This document shows, piece after piece, positions 46,525 through 56,058 of a stretch of DNA of 64,000 bases. The stretch comes from Colwellia demingiae (GTDB taxonomy: Bacteria; Pseudomonadota; Gammaproteobacteria; Enterobacterales; Alteromonadaceae), in the NCBI RefSeq assembly GCF_007954275.1, contig NZ_VOLT01000003.1, positions 310,001-374,000 on the forward strand. Direction: 5' to 3'. Positions within the stretch are counted from its first letter, which is position 1. The number at the start of each line of letters is the position of its first letter. A program made the position numbers and the translations under genes. The notes under the pieces are model-generated. The model was not told the origin of the DNA, ran no database searches, and worked only from the letters and a program-made list of their open reading frames with translations.

Positions 46525-47672
46525 TGAAAACATCTTTATTGAGAATTCAAGCAATCGTCACTAAAGAGTTATTGCAACTTAGCCGCGACAGAATGACTTT
46601 TGCCATGGTAATCATGATCCCCTTTGTACAACTCTTGTTATTTGCTTTTGCTATTAATACCAATGTACGGAATATTCCCGTTGGCGTAGTTGATCATAGC
46701 CAAACATCGCTAAGTCGTATATTACAACAAACAGTTTCTGCAACAGGTATTATCACCTTCACCCACAGCTATCACTCGGTAAAAGCAGCACAAAAAGCGA
46801 TTGATAGTAATGAAGTGCGTGCGGTACTGATTATTCCACAAGACGTTAGCCAGCGATTGGTTCGTCACCCCAGTGTCGGCTTTGGTTTACCGCCATCGAG
46901 TAAACAAGAAACCAGCAGGCCCATTGCACAATGGTTAGTAGATGGCTCTGATACGGTTATAGCGGGTAGTATAAAAAGTTTGCGCAATATGCCGTTAGCT
47001 GAACTGCTAGACAAACCGGCCAACCGAAATACCCCTACGTTTGAAGTGACCTTACTCTATAACCCAGAACAACGAAGTGTAGTGAACATTGTACCTGGCC
47101 TTGTTGCCGTGATACTGACGATGACCATGATAATGTTTACCTCGGCTGCAATTGTCAGAGAGCAAGAGCGCGGGAATATGGAGATGCTCATCACCACGCC
47201 ACTTGCCCCTATTGAATTGATGATTGGTAAAATATTTCCTTATATATTTATTGGCGCTATTCAAGTCACCATTATTTTAGGACTCGGTTATTGGCTTTTT
47301 AACGTGCCTTTTAATGGTGGATTGACCCAACTTGCGATTGCTACCTTGCTGTTTATTTGCGCCAGTTTAGTGCTCGGACTAGTTATATCAACCATTGCCA
47401 AAAATCAATTGCAGTCAATGCAAATGACCATTTTCATCTTGCTACCCTCAATATTATTATCTGGTTTTATGTTTCCTTATGAAGGTATGCCACTGCCGGC
47501 GCAATATATTGCAGAGGCGTTACCCGCTACGCACTTTATCCGCTTAATTAGGGGCGTTGTTTTACGTGATGTTGACGTTATTGAGATGAACTTTGATATG
47601 TTTTGGTTAATTGGTTTTACTTGTTTTGGTTTGCTCGTTGCAGCATTGCGTTTTAAAAAGACCCTTGATTAG
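46524..47672 (+). CDS. ABC-2 type permease
   Basis: Membrane subunit of the exporter, 382 residues. It has one N-terminal helix, a large periplasmic domain (about 45-180), then five helices. The ABC-2 signature region ERGNMEMLITTPLAPIELMIGKI lies between the second and third helices, and LLSGFMFPYEGMP is near the fifth. Only one permease gene is present, so a homodimer is likely, unlike the YbhS-YbhR pair. Last gene of the three-gene operon. Confidence 0.94.
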   Translation: MKTSLLRIQAIVTKELLQLSRDRMTFAMVIMIPFVQLLLFAFAINTNVRNIPVGVVDHSQTSLSRILQQTVSATGIITFTHSYHSVKAAQKAIDSNEVRAVLIIPQDVSQRLVRHPSVGFGLPPSSKQETSRPIAQWLVDGSDTVIAGSIKSLRNMPLAELLDKPANRNTPTFEVTLLYNPEQRSVVNIVPGLVAVILTMTMIMFTSAAIVREQERGNMEMLITTPLAPIELMIGKIFPYIFIGAIQVTIILGLGYWLFNVPFNGGLTQLAIATLLFICASLVLGLVISTIAKNQLQSMQMTIFILLPSILLSGFMFPYEGMPLPAQYIAEALPATHFIRLIRGVVLRDVDVIEMNFDMFWLIGFTCFGLLVAALRFKKTLD

Positions 47673-47761
47673 TTTTCTTCAACTATCTATTTAAGCCCAT
47701 ACAACCTATTTCGAAATAAAATTTTTTATATCTACAACTTTTAAATTATCAATTTGTTAAA

Positions 47762-48655
47762 TTAAGGCTTATTGGCGCCAACCATAATCATTGCACGTTG
47801 TGGGGTAAATACCATGCCCTTATTATCAACAAACTTAAATGGTATGGCGATATTTTTTAGTCCGGCATTTTTGATGATAGAAAAGTGTAAGTGAGGGCCA
47901 GTGGAAAACCCTGAGGATCCTGAACGAGCTAACTTATCACCCAGTGCGACTTTATCGCCCTCTTTCACTATTGCTGTATCCATGAGGATATGGGCATACG
48001 ATGAAAAAGTACCATCATCATGAAGCACTTGGATGCCATTCGCTTTGTCTAAAAAGTAGCTTGTCGTACCGCTCATGTGATAATCATCTTTTACCCAAAT
48101 CACGGTACCTGCTCTTACTGCTGTTAAATAAGTACCTACATCCATAGCTATATCAACGGCATATTTATTGTAGTCATTGGTATGGGAAAACTTGCCATTG
48201 AAACCTTGAGTGATTCGATGCCCTTTAAGTGAGCCGAAAGGAGCATGATATTGGTAGTTATCAGCAACACTTTTGGGATCACCTAATGCCAAGCGATAAT
48301 TTAACTTAGGTGCTTTTTTTTTGCTTTCAAGTAAAGCTGTGCTGCCTCTTGCAGGAATTACCTTACTAATAAATTTTTGACTAAATGGGGAAGTAAAACC
48401 GACTTCAATAGGGGTAAAAAAAGCATTTTTAGCATAAAGGGTATAACCATGCTTCCCCTTGATATTATATAGTTTGATTTTAGAGGTAGGCTTTGTCGGG
48501 CTAGTGTATTGTAAAGTAGAAAAGTCTTGCTCTTTTTCTGGCGGCTTATCGCTAAATACCCAGTTACCATTGGCATCTTTATATTTATACATTTGCCCTG
48601 CTTGGCAAATAGTAAAACATCCAGCTAACAATAGTAGTAGCCATAATCCCTTCAT
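47762..48655 (-). CDS. M23 family peptidase with DUF4124 domain
   Basis: Exported LytM-type protein of 297 residues. After the signal peptide comes a DUF4124 segment (MYKYKDANGNWVFSDKPP), a beta-rich linker and a C-terminal M23 domain. The zinc-site region keeps FSH with YAVDIAM, the SYAH segment and GPHLHFS. The His-x-His and Asp ligands are present, and the first His is probably that of FSH, as in related proteins. It is predicted to cut peptidoglycan peptides or to act as a regulator of amidases. It converges with the ABC exporter operon and is divergent from another DUF4124 gene. Confidence 0.9.
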   Translation of the reverse strand: MKGLWLLLLLAGCFTICQAGQMYKYKDANGNWVFSDKPPEKEQDFSTLQYTSPTKPTSKIKLYNIKGKHGYTLYAKNAFFTPIEVGFTSPFSQKFISKVIPARGSTALLESKKKAPKLNYRLALGDPKSVADNYQYHAPFGSLKGHRITQGFNGKFSHTNDYNKYAVDIAMDVGTYLTAVRAGTVIWVKDDYHMSGTTSYFLDKANGIQVLHDDGTFSSYAHILMDTAIVKEGDKVALGDKLARSGSSGFSTGPHLHFSIIKNAGLKNIAIPFKFVDNKGMVFTPQRAMIMVGANKP

Positions 48656-49062
48656 AAAAACTTTCCTTGTATTATACCAATCAGACTAACTAAATGATCT
48701 TTTTGAATGGCCTAAATATCCAATAACATTGTTGCTTTCAATCCCAATAGCCAGCTATTGCTCAATCAAGCGCCTTGTTCTTGAAAATTTATCCTCATAA
48801 AAAATTGATCCATTAATTAATCTAATTGGTATTACTTATCCTGAACTTAGAGTATTGGATGTTTGGTGTATTAAACTTGAAAAATTAATCATATCAAGCT
48901 GTCACATCCTAATAAAGCTATGTTATGTTTTAATATAGGAGTAAATTAATGCTTCTACTTACAACGCAAACATTATATTAAAAAGTATTTAGATGCTATT
49001 TAAGTACACACTAATAACAGGTGACGTATTAAGATACAGACATTAGGTTACAAAGGGAGTTT
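48656..49062. other. Divergent intergenic region with MITE
   Basis: No gene is seen. The left part (48674-48832) is an inverted-repeat element. The right part is AT-rich and should carry the promoter for the gene at 49063. Confidence 0.6.
48674..48832. mobile_element. 159-bp MITE-like element, ATACCAATCAGA termini
   Basis: ATACCAATCAGA (48674-48685) faces TCTAATTGGTAT (48821-48832), inverted repeats with one mismatch. The interior has no coding capacity. A solo end (CCGATTGGTATA) occurs at 61767-61778. Such ends are common in intergenic repeats of marine Alteromonadales. Confidence 0.65.
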
Positions 49063-49506
49063 ATGAATAACTTAACACTATTAGGTATTATTTTACTGGT
49101 TGCAGGCAGCTGTTTATCATTTAACTCAAGCGCCGAAATTTATACTTGGACAGATAAAAACGGTAAGGTCCACTTTAGCGACAAACCAATCAGTGATGAA
49201 AAAGTTACGATAATAAAACCGAAAGAAAATAATAATATTTCAAAAACTGTCAGCAGCAACAGTCAATGGCAACAAGACTATAATAAAACTAAGCAAGCTA
49301 AAGCAGAACAAGCACAAAAAAAAGCTAAGAAAAAACAGAAAAACATAGGTTATTGCAATCAACTAAAAAGCGAACTTGCCCTGTATAAGCAAGGTGGCCG
49401 TCTTTATCTGATGTCGGCTGATGGCGAGAGAAATTATCAAAATGAAGAACAACTAACGGCTCAAAAGAAAAAGTTTACTAAGTTAATTAAACAAAACTGC
49501 CGTTAA
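49063..49506 (+). CDS. Exported DUF4124 domain protein
   Basis: Small secreted protein of 147 residues. It has a signal peptide ending near SSAEI, then the DUF4124 motif EIYTWTDKNGKVHFSDKP, a Lys/Gln-rich coiled stretch, and a C-terminal part with two Cys residues (YCNQL and QNCR) that could form a disulfide. A strong AGGGAG ribosome binding site is present. Function unknown. The neighbour at 47762 carries the same domain. Confidence 0.85.
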   Translation: MNNLTLLGIILLVAGSCLSFNSSAEIYTWTDKNGKVHFSDKPISDEKVTIIKPKENNNISKTVSSNSQWQQDYNKTKQAKAEQAQKKAKKKQKNIGYCNQLKSELALYKQGGRLYLMSADGERNYQNEEQLTAQKKKFTKLIKQNCR

Positions 49507-49568
49507 GCTTGTTACCAAATTATTAGTTTGGAAAATTAGCGAAGAGGACGTCAGTAAGAGAGGTAATC

Positions 49569-50246
49569 ATGACAAGAACATTACCTGTTATCAATATTAA
49601 AGCACAGAGTAGTCACCATGCGCTTTTTTTAATGTTAGTTGCGTTATTCATCACGTTTTGCACCTTAGTATTTAGCCAAGGTTATTGGCGACAACTTCAT
49701 TTGGTGATTATCTTTATTTACCTGTGTTCACTGGTAATATTTATAACCGGTTTAGCAAAGTATCTAGAGCCTAAATATAGTTTATGCCTTAATCCTAATA
49801 ACATAAAATATCAGCATAGATATGGTCACTGGAAAATTGACTGGCCACAAATCCAACGAATATCATTAATAAATGAAACCTCAGGCCTATCGACAATACA
49901 GTTGCCATATATAGGTATTCGTTTAATAGATTTATCTACGCTAGCCGATAAGATATCACCACGTTTGGCTAACCGTCTCATTCATGAACAAAAACCGCTA
50001 GTAGCTTTTGCAATGAGTCAGAAGTTACTTCCCCTTGATCAAAGTCTTCTTAACTTCGATCCTTTTGTTTTATCTTCTGGTGAAATACTGACAGGGCCAT
50101 TAGCTGCATTCCTACATCACAGTACCCTATTGAATCAAGCGCTGGGTTATCACTTATTTTTGCCTGAAACAGCAATAGACCGTGACCTTAATGAGTTCTG
50201 TACTTTGCTGACGCAATGTATGAGATCTTCTACTGAATATAAATGA
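49569..50246 (+). CDS. DUF2982 family membrane protein
   Basis: Protein of 225 residues with two N-terminal hydrophobic helices (about 17-36 and 43-64) and a soluble C-terminal part. The pattern YSLCLNPNNIKYQHRYGHWKIDWPQIQRI, LPYIGIRL and SPRLANRLIHEQKPL matches DUF2982, found in Vibrio and Shewanella relatives. A GAGAGG ribosome binding site is present. It follows the DUF4124 gene by 62 bp and may be co-transcribed. Function unknown. Confidence 0.82.
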   Translation: MTRTLPVINIKAQSSHHALFLMLVALFITFCTLVFSQGYWRQLHLVIIFIYLCSLVIFITGLAKYLEPKYSLCLNPNNIKYQHRYGHWKIDWPQIQRISLINETSGLSTIQLPYIGIRLIDLSTLADKISPRLANRLIHEQKPLVAFAMSQKLLPLDQSLLNFDPFVLSSGEILTGPLAAFLHHSTLLNQALGYHLFLPETAIDRDLNEFCTLLTQCMRSSTEYK

Positions 50247-50265
50247 ACAGTTGATAGTTCAGCTA

Positions 50266-51180
50266 TCATGTCGATTGGGGCATTTTTTCAACGAGTAAAT
50301 CAATAAAACATCGCACTTTAGGTGATAAGTGTTTTCGGCTTGGATAAATAGCGTAAACATCAATTGTTGGCGTGATGTAATCATTAAGTAATATAGCTAG
50401 CTTATTATCTTTCAGTGCTTTTTCCATAACAAATTCAGGTAATCTACAAATACCATGCCCTGCAAGTACCATGGCTAACTCCATACTTGCGCTATTACAT
50501 AATAATTTAGCTTTTACTTCAACTTGGTTATCGGTGCCGTTGCTATGGCTGTAAATCCATTTCTTAGCTTGCTTTAAGTTACTGTAACAAATGCACTGAT
50601 GCTCACTGAGTTGCTCTGGCGATTGTGGTAGACCAAAGCGTTTTAAATAGTCATGTGATGCCACAGTATAAGCTTTACAGCTATATATTTTTCGACAAAC
50701 TAAGCTTGATTCTGCTAGTTTATCTGTGGCTCTAATTACCAAGTCAAAGCCATCTTGCACTAAATCAACATGGCGGTCATTTAAATCTAAAACCAAATTT
50801 ACTTCCGGATACTGGTGCATAAACGCTGACACCACGTCTTGTAAATGGTTTTCTGCGAACGACGTTGGACAGCTTATTTTAAGCACGCCTTTGGGCTCTA
50901 TATGACTTTGTGTTAATAGGGATACCGCATCATGGGCATCGAGTACTAACTGTTGGCATTGTTCATAATAGACTTGTCCTTCTGGGGTCAAACTGATCGA
51001 TCGTGTGGTTCGGTTTAACAAACGAACGCCAACCCGTGCTTCAAGCTTATTAAGTGTTTTACTGATATAAGAATTTGAATGACCTGTTGCTATCGCGGCA
51101 CCAGAAAAACTGCCGCATTCAACCACTTGGGTAAATATCACCATACCATCAAAAAGTTTGGAGTCGTTATTATGAGTCAT
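50266..51180 (-). CDS. LysR-family transcriptional regulator
   Basis: DNA-binding regulator of 304 residues with an N-terminal winged helix (FTQVVECGSFSGAAIATGHSNSYISKTLNKLEARVGVRLLNRTTRS) and a C-terminal ligand-binding domain beginning GVLKISCPTSFAENHL. It is divergent from the FMN reductase gene at 51645, the usual LysR arrangement, but a 312-bp MITE occupies most of the space between them. Ligand unknown. Confidence 0.94.
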   Translation of the reverse strand: MTHNNDSKLFDGMVIFTQVVECGSFSGAAIATGHSNSYISKTLNKLEARVGVRLLNRTTRSISLTPEGQVYYEQCQQLVLDAHDAVSLLTQSHIEPKGVLKISCPTSFAENHLQDVVSAFMHQYPEVNLVLDLNDRHVDLVQDGFDLVIRATDKLAESSLVCRKIYSCKAYTVASHDYLKRFGLPQSPEQLSEHQCICYSNLKQAKKWIYSHSNGTDNQVEVKAKLLCNSASMELAMVLAGHGICRLPEFVMEKALKDNKLAILLNDYITPTIDVYAIYPSRKHLSPKVRCFIDLLVEKMPQST

Positions 51181-51288
51181 ATGGAAAAAGTTTTTCTCAT
51201 TAGAGGCTATTAATTACATTCGATTATAGCTATATACTAGCTATATATTAAGTTTTAAGTCTAAAACATATTATTTAGGCTAAAGTTG

Positions 51289-51600
51289 TATACCCATTAC
51301 CAATCAAAGTGCAGGATTTCAGTGGGAATTAAAACCACTTTAGGCAAGGCAAATAATTTAAGCATAGTCATTCTATGGTTTGATTATTTAACGCCGTATA
51401 AAGTGATTTTAAGCCCATCAAAGAAGCGCTTGAGCAACATCACTCCATCGTTGCTGTGACTCATAATGGCGCTACATGGATGTAGCTTACTAGAGAATGC
51501 AGGAGCATATTCTCCTGAACAACCATTATTTCATCACAGCGCCTTGAATTGAAATTGCTCAAACACTCTGAAACATGCATCTTGAATGGTAACGGGTATA
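51289..51600. mobile_element. MITE-like element, TATACCC family, copy 3
   Basis: The left end TATACCCATTACCAATCAAA and the right end CTTGAATGGTAACGGGTATA are imperfect inverted repeats. The interior shares TTTAGGCAAGGCA, GGCGCTACATGGATG and GAATGCAGGAGCATATTCTC with copy 2 but differs elsewhere, so it is a separate subfamily. It has no gene. It fills the lysR-reductase promoter gap, and its right end lies 44 bp before ATG 51645. Confidence 0.85.
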
Positions 51601-51644
51601 ACCATTAAATCATCTAATTTATAAATACAATAGGAAGCATTATT

Positions 51645-52169
51645 ATGAAATTATTAGCCTTTGCAGCCAGCAGCAACTCAAAATCTATCAACAAACAACT
51701 GGCCACTTACGCAGCCTCACTAGTACCCGGTGCTACCGTGGAGATATTAGATCTTAATGATTATGAAATACCATTATTTAGTCAAGACAAAGAAGAGTTG
51801 TTAGGTCAGCCAGAAGCTGCAAAGTCTTTTTTTGCTAAGCTAGGTCAAGCAGATGCTATTATCATTTCATTTGCTGAGCACAACGGTTCATATACTGCAG
51901 CCTATAAAAACTTATTTGATTGGACTTCTCGAATCGAGCAGAAATTATTTCAGAACAAACCAATGGTATTACTGGCAACGTCACCAGGTCCTGGTGGTGC
52001 CAATACGGTATTAACCGCAGCTACTGGCTCTGCTCCTTATTTTGCTGGTGATGTGAAAGCTAGTGTATCGATTCCGAGCTTTTTTGATAATTTCGATAGC
52101 GAAAAACAAGAAATTAGTAACCCAGCAATACTTGATGAGTTGAAGTCTGCTCTAGCCCAATTAAGTTAA
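51645..52169 (+). CDS. NADPH-dependent FMN reductase family protein
   Basis: Flavodoxin-fold oxidoreductase of 174 residues. The FMN phosphate loop is ASSNSKSINKQLA near the N-terminus, and the flavin-binding segment EHNGSYTAAYKNLFDW matches the usual PEYNxSxPxxLKN position. It probably reduces quinones, azo compounds or free FMN. An AGGA ribosome binding site is present. It is divergent from a LysR regulator that probably controls it. Confidence 0.92.
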   Translation: MKLLAFAASSNSKSINKQLATYAASLVPGATVEILDLNDYEIPLFSQDKEELLGQPEAAKSFFAKLGQADAIIISFAEHNGSYTAAYKNLFDWTSRIEQKLFQNKPMVLLATSPGPGGANTVLTAATGSAPYFAGDVKASVSIPSFFDNFDSEKQEISNPAILDELKSALAQLS

Positions 52170-52203
52170 ACCGAGCAATAGCTCTGAATTCATCCATAGA
52201 TAA

Positions 52204-52243
52204 AAATAACCACCAATTCTTTTAAATAGATTGGTGGTTATTT
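52204..52243 (+). terminator. Intrinsic terminator after FMN reductase
   Basis: A 14-bp perfect stem (AAATAACCACCAAT at 52204-52217 and ATTGGTGGTTATTT at 52230-52243) with a 12-base loop lies 35 bases after the stop codon. Confidence 0.85.
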
Positions 52244-52442
52244 ATGAGTAGTTCAGGACAAAATTTTAATCATACTCACTTGCTGAGTCCTTGAAAAATA
52301 ATGAAGTAACCCTTCTTCAATTGATTCAAGTTATGAGCTATAACATTTTACCTTGTCGATATTACACTTAGCCCTTGAATAGTGTGACAAGTTAGCATAG
52401 ATTTAGTTACATTCTGTTTGCTCAATACCCAATGATTATTCT

Positions 52443-53705
52443 ATGACTCCAGTTAGCTATTTCCCGCACAAAAATAATGAAATGTATGTTGAAGATATTG
52501 CTGTTAGTGATATTGCTCAGCATGTACAAACCCCTTTTTATTGCTATTCAAGTACCGCCATTGAAACGAGTTTTCAAGAATATCAAAATGCTTTTATCAG
52601 CCAAGATGCCCTGATTTGCTATGCCGTAAAAGCTAATAGCAACCAAGCGGTTCTTGCTACCTTAGCCAAATTAGGCTCAGGTGCTGACGTAGTATCAATG
52701 GGTGAAATTCGACGCGCGATAACCGCTGGTATTAAGGCCGATAAAATCGTCTACTCTGGTGTTGCGAAAACCCAAGAAGAAATTCACTATGCTTTATCGT
52801 TAGGTATTTTCCAATTTAATGTTGAGTCTGAGCCAGAGTTAGAGTTGATATCAAAAGTAGCCACTTCTCTTAACAAAACGGCTTCGATCGCTTTTCGTAT
52901 TAATCCTGATGTCTGTGCGCAAACTCATGCAAAAATTTCCACAGGGAAAGCAGAGAACAAGTTTGGCGTCCCTATTTCAAAAGCTCGAATTGCCTATAAA
53001 CGAGCAGCATCGTTACCGGGTATTAAAGTGCAAGGTGTTGATGTACATATTGGCTCTCAATTAACCAGTTTGGCTCCTTTTGAAGAAGCGTATCAGCGAA
53101 TTGCTGAACTAGTTGATGAGTTAAGAGCTGATGGTCATGAAATCAGTGTTGTTGATGTTGGCGGTGGTTTAGGTATTACCTATCTTGATGAAGTTATCCC
53201 GAATAAGCAAAGCTACGCTGATTTAGTTAAGGCGCAACTTGGTCACCTTAATTGCAAGATTATTATTGAGCCGGGACGATCATTATTGGGCAATGCGGGC
53301 ATCCTTGTCTCAAGTGTTGTTTTTGTAAAAAATGGCGAAGAACGACAATTTTTGATTCTTGATGCAGGTATGAATGACTTGATCAGACCGAGTATGTATG
53401 AGGCATATCATCAAATTATTGCCGTGAATAAAGGTGCTAACGAATTAAAAACCTATGACGTGGTAGGTCCAGTTTGTGAAACAGGCGATACCTTTGCTAA
53501 AGCAAGACAAGTACATGAATCGGATGCAGGTGATTTAATTGCGATTATGAGCAGTGGTGCTTATGGTTCAGTGATGTCGTCTAGCTATAATACGCGTATG
53601 TTGGCGCCTGAAGTGATGGTGAAGGGAAATGAATTTGCTATAGTAAAAAAACGCCCAAGTTATGAAGAGATTATCAAGCAAGATATTATACCAAGCTGGC
53701 TGTAA
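52443..53705 (+). CDS. lysA: Diaminopimelate decarboxylase
   Basis: PLP enzyme that makes L-lysine from meso-diaminopimelate. The PLP lysine is Lys63 in CYAVKANSN. HIGSQL, VDVGGGLGI and EPGRSLLGNAG bind the cofactor phosphate, and the catalytic Cys lies in VVGPVCETGD. 420 residues, normal. It stands alone here. Confidence 0.96.
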   Translation: MTPVSYFPHKNNEMYVEDIAVSDIAQHVQTPFYCYSSTAIETSFQEYQNAFISQDALICYAVKANSNQAVLATLAKLGSGADVVSMGEIRRAITAGIKADKIVYSGVAKTQEEIHYALSLGIFQFNVESEPELELISKVATSLNKTASIAFRINPDVCAQTHAKISTGKAENKFGVPISKARIAYKRAASLPGIKVQGVDVHIGSQLTSLAPFEEAYQRIAELVDELRADGHEISVVDVGGGLGITYLDEVIPNKQSYADLVKAQLGHLNCKIIIEPGRSLLGNAGILVSSVVFVKNGEERQFLILDAGMNDLIRPSMYEAYHQIIAVNKGANELKTYDVVGPVCETGDTFAKARQVHESDAGDLIAIMSSGAYGSVMSSSYNTRMLAPEVMVKGNEFAIVKKRPSYEEIIKQDIIPSWL

Positions 53706-53792
53706 ATAGATTTTGCTACTCATACTTATAGGTAACTATCGTTAAATTTATCTTATCAATGTCTCTGCTATCAAGTTTATCTACATAAAAAA

Positions 53793-53821
53793 TGGCTCTT
53801 AATCTTACCGATTAAAAGCCA
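53793..53821. terminator. Terminator between lysA and chemoreceptor gene
   Basis: TGGCTCTTAATC (53793-53804) pairs with GATTAAAAGCCA (53810-53821) with one mismatch. On the minus strand the stem is followed by a run of T, so it mainly serves the chemoreceptor gene at 53908. Confidence 0.8.
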
Positions 53822-53907
53822 CTAACTACCAGGTAATTTCGTCGCTTTATTTGGCTACTTACCTAAACGCCCAATTCTCAAATAATTCAATGATAAAGCA
53901 GATCACT

Positions 53908-55029
53908 TTAATAGTCTGTTAGTACTATTTTCTGCTCAATATCACGAGACAAAGCCGACAGTAATTTTATTACCTCAAAACTTGCTGATTCCATTAACGT
54001 TAATTTTTCAACCGCTAATTCTGTATCACCTGAGCTGAATGCTTTTAACGCTTCAATGCCTCTTAAATGCACTTGAGCATGCGGTTGTTCTATTTTTTTA
54101 AAAGACTGTTGAGACGAATATTTTTCTGCCCCTTCACCTTCATAATACCATTTACCCAATCTGCACATACTGTGGTCTGCAAAGTCATCCTGTGATTTAT
54201 CTGACATACCTAACATCACTTTATATACATCAAGCTTCCACACCACATGATCCATTTTTACTGTTTGAATAAACGAATCTGACGTGGAGTTAGTAATAAC
54301 GGTATACATATGCTGAGATAGTTTCACAATTTTATTTGCAATACCCTCTATAGATGAAGTGCTTTTTTTGATTTCGCCACTTTTATCACCGACCTCTTGA
54401 ATCCCCCCAATAACGTCGCCCATTTGTTGATTAACTTGTTCAATGAGATTGGATATTTCATTTGACGCTTCAGCTGAACGCTGTGCTAACGTTCTGACTT
54501 CATCTGCAACAACTGCAAAACCACGACCTTGTTCACCTGCTCTAGCCGCTTCAATAGCCGCATTTAACGCAAGTAAATTAGTTTGATCAGAGATCCCTTT
54601 GATAATATTAACAAAATCATTGATCCCACCTGTCACTGTTTTTAATTGGTCAACTGAGTTTGATGCACTTTGAGTATCATCACTTATTTCTGTGGTCGAC
54701 TTTATGGTTGCAGAAAGCATATCCATAATTTGGTCAAACAACTGTTGAGATGATTGGAATTGATCACGATAATCAATGAGCTCTGTAGAAGTAGTAGCAA
54801 GACTCTCTCTGATTTGATCAACCAAGGTTGATGACTGTAACCAAAGCTTATTTAAATCGTCCTGGTTTTTATATCTAGCAGCTGTGTCGGACATATCCTC
54901 AGTAAGCTCACAATTAGCATCGTTAGCTTGTTTTAATTCACTTTCTAAGGTTTGATTCTGTATTTTTAATGATTCTATCTCGTCTTTAAGCGACTTTATC
55001 TCTTTCTTACTCTTTGAATTAAATATCAT
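53908..55029 (-). CDS. Soluble chemoreceptor with zinc-binding CZB domain
   Basis: Cytoplasmic methyl-accepting protein of 373 residues with no transmembrane helix. An N-terminal coiled coil (about 1-50) precedes the signalling region with tip [22 protein letters not shown]. The C-terminal CZB domain (about 255-365) shows the expected zinc ligands: His in KMDHVVWK, Cys in [13 protein letters not shown], and two His in [14 protein letters not shown] proteins sense zinc availability or oxidants such as hypochlorite through the Cys. It resembles TlpD-like receptors. Confidence 0.92.
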   Translation of the reverse strand: MIFNSKSKKEIKSLKDEIESLKIQNQTLESELKQANDANCELTEDMSDTAARYKNQDDLNKLWLQSSTLVDQIRESLATTSTELIDYRDQFQSSQQLFDQIMDMLSATIKSTTEISDDTQSASNSVDQLKTVTGGINDFVNIIKGISDQTNLLALNAAIEAARAGEQGRGFAVVADEVRTLAQRSAEASNEISNLIEQVNQQMGDVIGGIQEVGDKSGEIKKSTSSIEGIANKIVKLSQHMYTVITNSTSDSFIQTVKMDHVVWKLDVYKVMLGMSDKSQDDFADHSMCRLGKWYYEGEGAEKYSSQQSFKKIEQPHAQVHLRGIEALKAFSSGDTELAVEKLTLMESASFEVIKLLSALSRDIEQKIVLTDY

Positions 55030-55123
55030 TTACATATCTAGCTAGTCATATCGTGTATTTATTTAAACATATTGAAAATAAATTTACCTTATTGTTTTTA
55101 GATAATTGACTGTTTATTTGATC

Positions 55124-55180
55124 TATACCCTTTGTCGCTCAAAGTGCAGGATTTCAGTGAGAATTAACATGATTTTAGTC
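55124..55180. mobile_element. Left-end fragment of the TATACCC MITE family
   Basis: TATACCC followed by CAAAGTGCAGGATTTCAGTG and AGAATTAA-ATGATTTTAG matches the first 60 bp of the copy at 51289. The rest up to about 55260 has decayed. Confidence 0.65.
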
Positions 55181-55316
55181 GAGGAAGATAATTAGTAAAG
55201 AGTAGAGACATTAATTCCATTTACTGGGGAGTAATCTCATAATATTGTTCTATGTTTCTGGATTAATGCGCATTGGGCGCATTGATTAACTTATTTTAGC
55301 TGTAAGTCAAGAGTAT

Positions 55317-55976
55317 TTAGCACCAACTGGCTTCATTAACAGGGGCTTTCAACTGCTCCTCAATATTTGCTAACAATACTCGATAACCTACATTGCCATA
55401 AAGTACTTGTCTGCCATTATCAATGATATACGTTGGACTGCCTTTTAAAGACAATAACTTGGCTTGTTGATAATCAGCCATCAAAGCGGCTATTGCTCTG
55501 CCATCATCTATCGATTTTTTCACTTCATCCGCTTTATAGCCAGCTTTTTCAATGAGCCCAAACAAAATAGCTAAGTGACTAATATCTTTACCTTCAATAA
55601 AGAATGCCTGACGAAATAAGAGCGCAAGCTCAATGCTAACGTTTGCACCCAGTGTTAACTCAACCCCCTTTAAAACAAGATGCGGGTTAGCAGAAGAATG
55701 AGGGCGAACACTTTTCCACAGTTCAGCATTAATGGGTGCGTCAGGATAAGGGGCTGCAGCATTTTGAACATGGCTGGAAAACCCTGAAAATCCACCTTTA
55801 TCTTGCCACTGGTTAGGAATTTTATTGCTCGCATCGCCAAAGATATCAAGGTAATGATAACGAAGTTCAATCTTACCTAACAATTTTTCATTAAGTTCTT
55901 CAATACGTCTTTGTGCTATCCACGCCCAAACGCATAAAATATCACTGTAATAGTCAATTACAACAGGGGCTGCCAT
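55317..55976 (-). CDS. DsbA-family (FrnE/isomerase-like) protein
   Basis: Thioredoxin-fold protein of 219 residues, DsbA family. It starts VVIDYYSDILCVWAWIAQRR, where the usual CPWC site reads CVWA. Only one active-site Cys remains, so it is not an ordinary disulfide oxidase. The cis-proline region GSPTYIIDNGRQVLYGNVGYR is conserved. The last residue is Cys (EASWC). It resembles 2-hydroxychromene-2-carboxylate isomerase-like enzymes, which use glutathione. It lies on the same strand as the rhodanese gene. A TGGAG ribosome binding site is present. Confidence 0.85.
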   Translation of the reverse strand: MAAPVVIDYYSDILCVWAWIAQRRIEELNEKLLGKIELRYHYLDIFGDASNKIPNQWQDKGGFSGFSSHVQNAAAPYPDAPINAELWKSVRPHSSANPHLVLKGVELTLGANVSIELALLFRQAFFIEGKDISHLAILFGLIEKAGYKADEVKKSIDDGRAIAALMADYQQAKLLSLKGSPTYIIDNGRQVLYGNVGYRVLLANIEEQLKAPVNEASWC

Positions 55977-56058
55977 GTTTACTCCACTTTACTAAAATTA
56001 ACTTAAGAATGAATTGGTAATAATTTACTTAATATTACCTTGAGATAAGCTTACCCAA

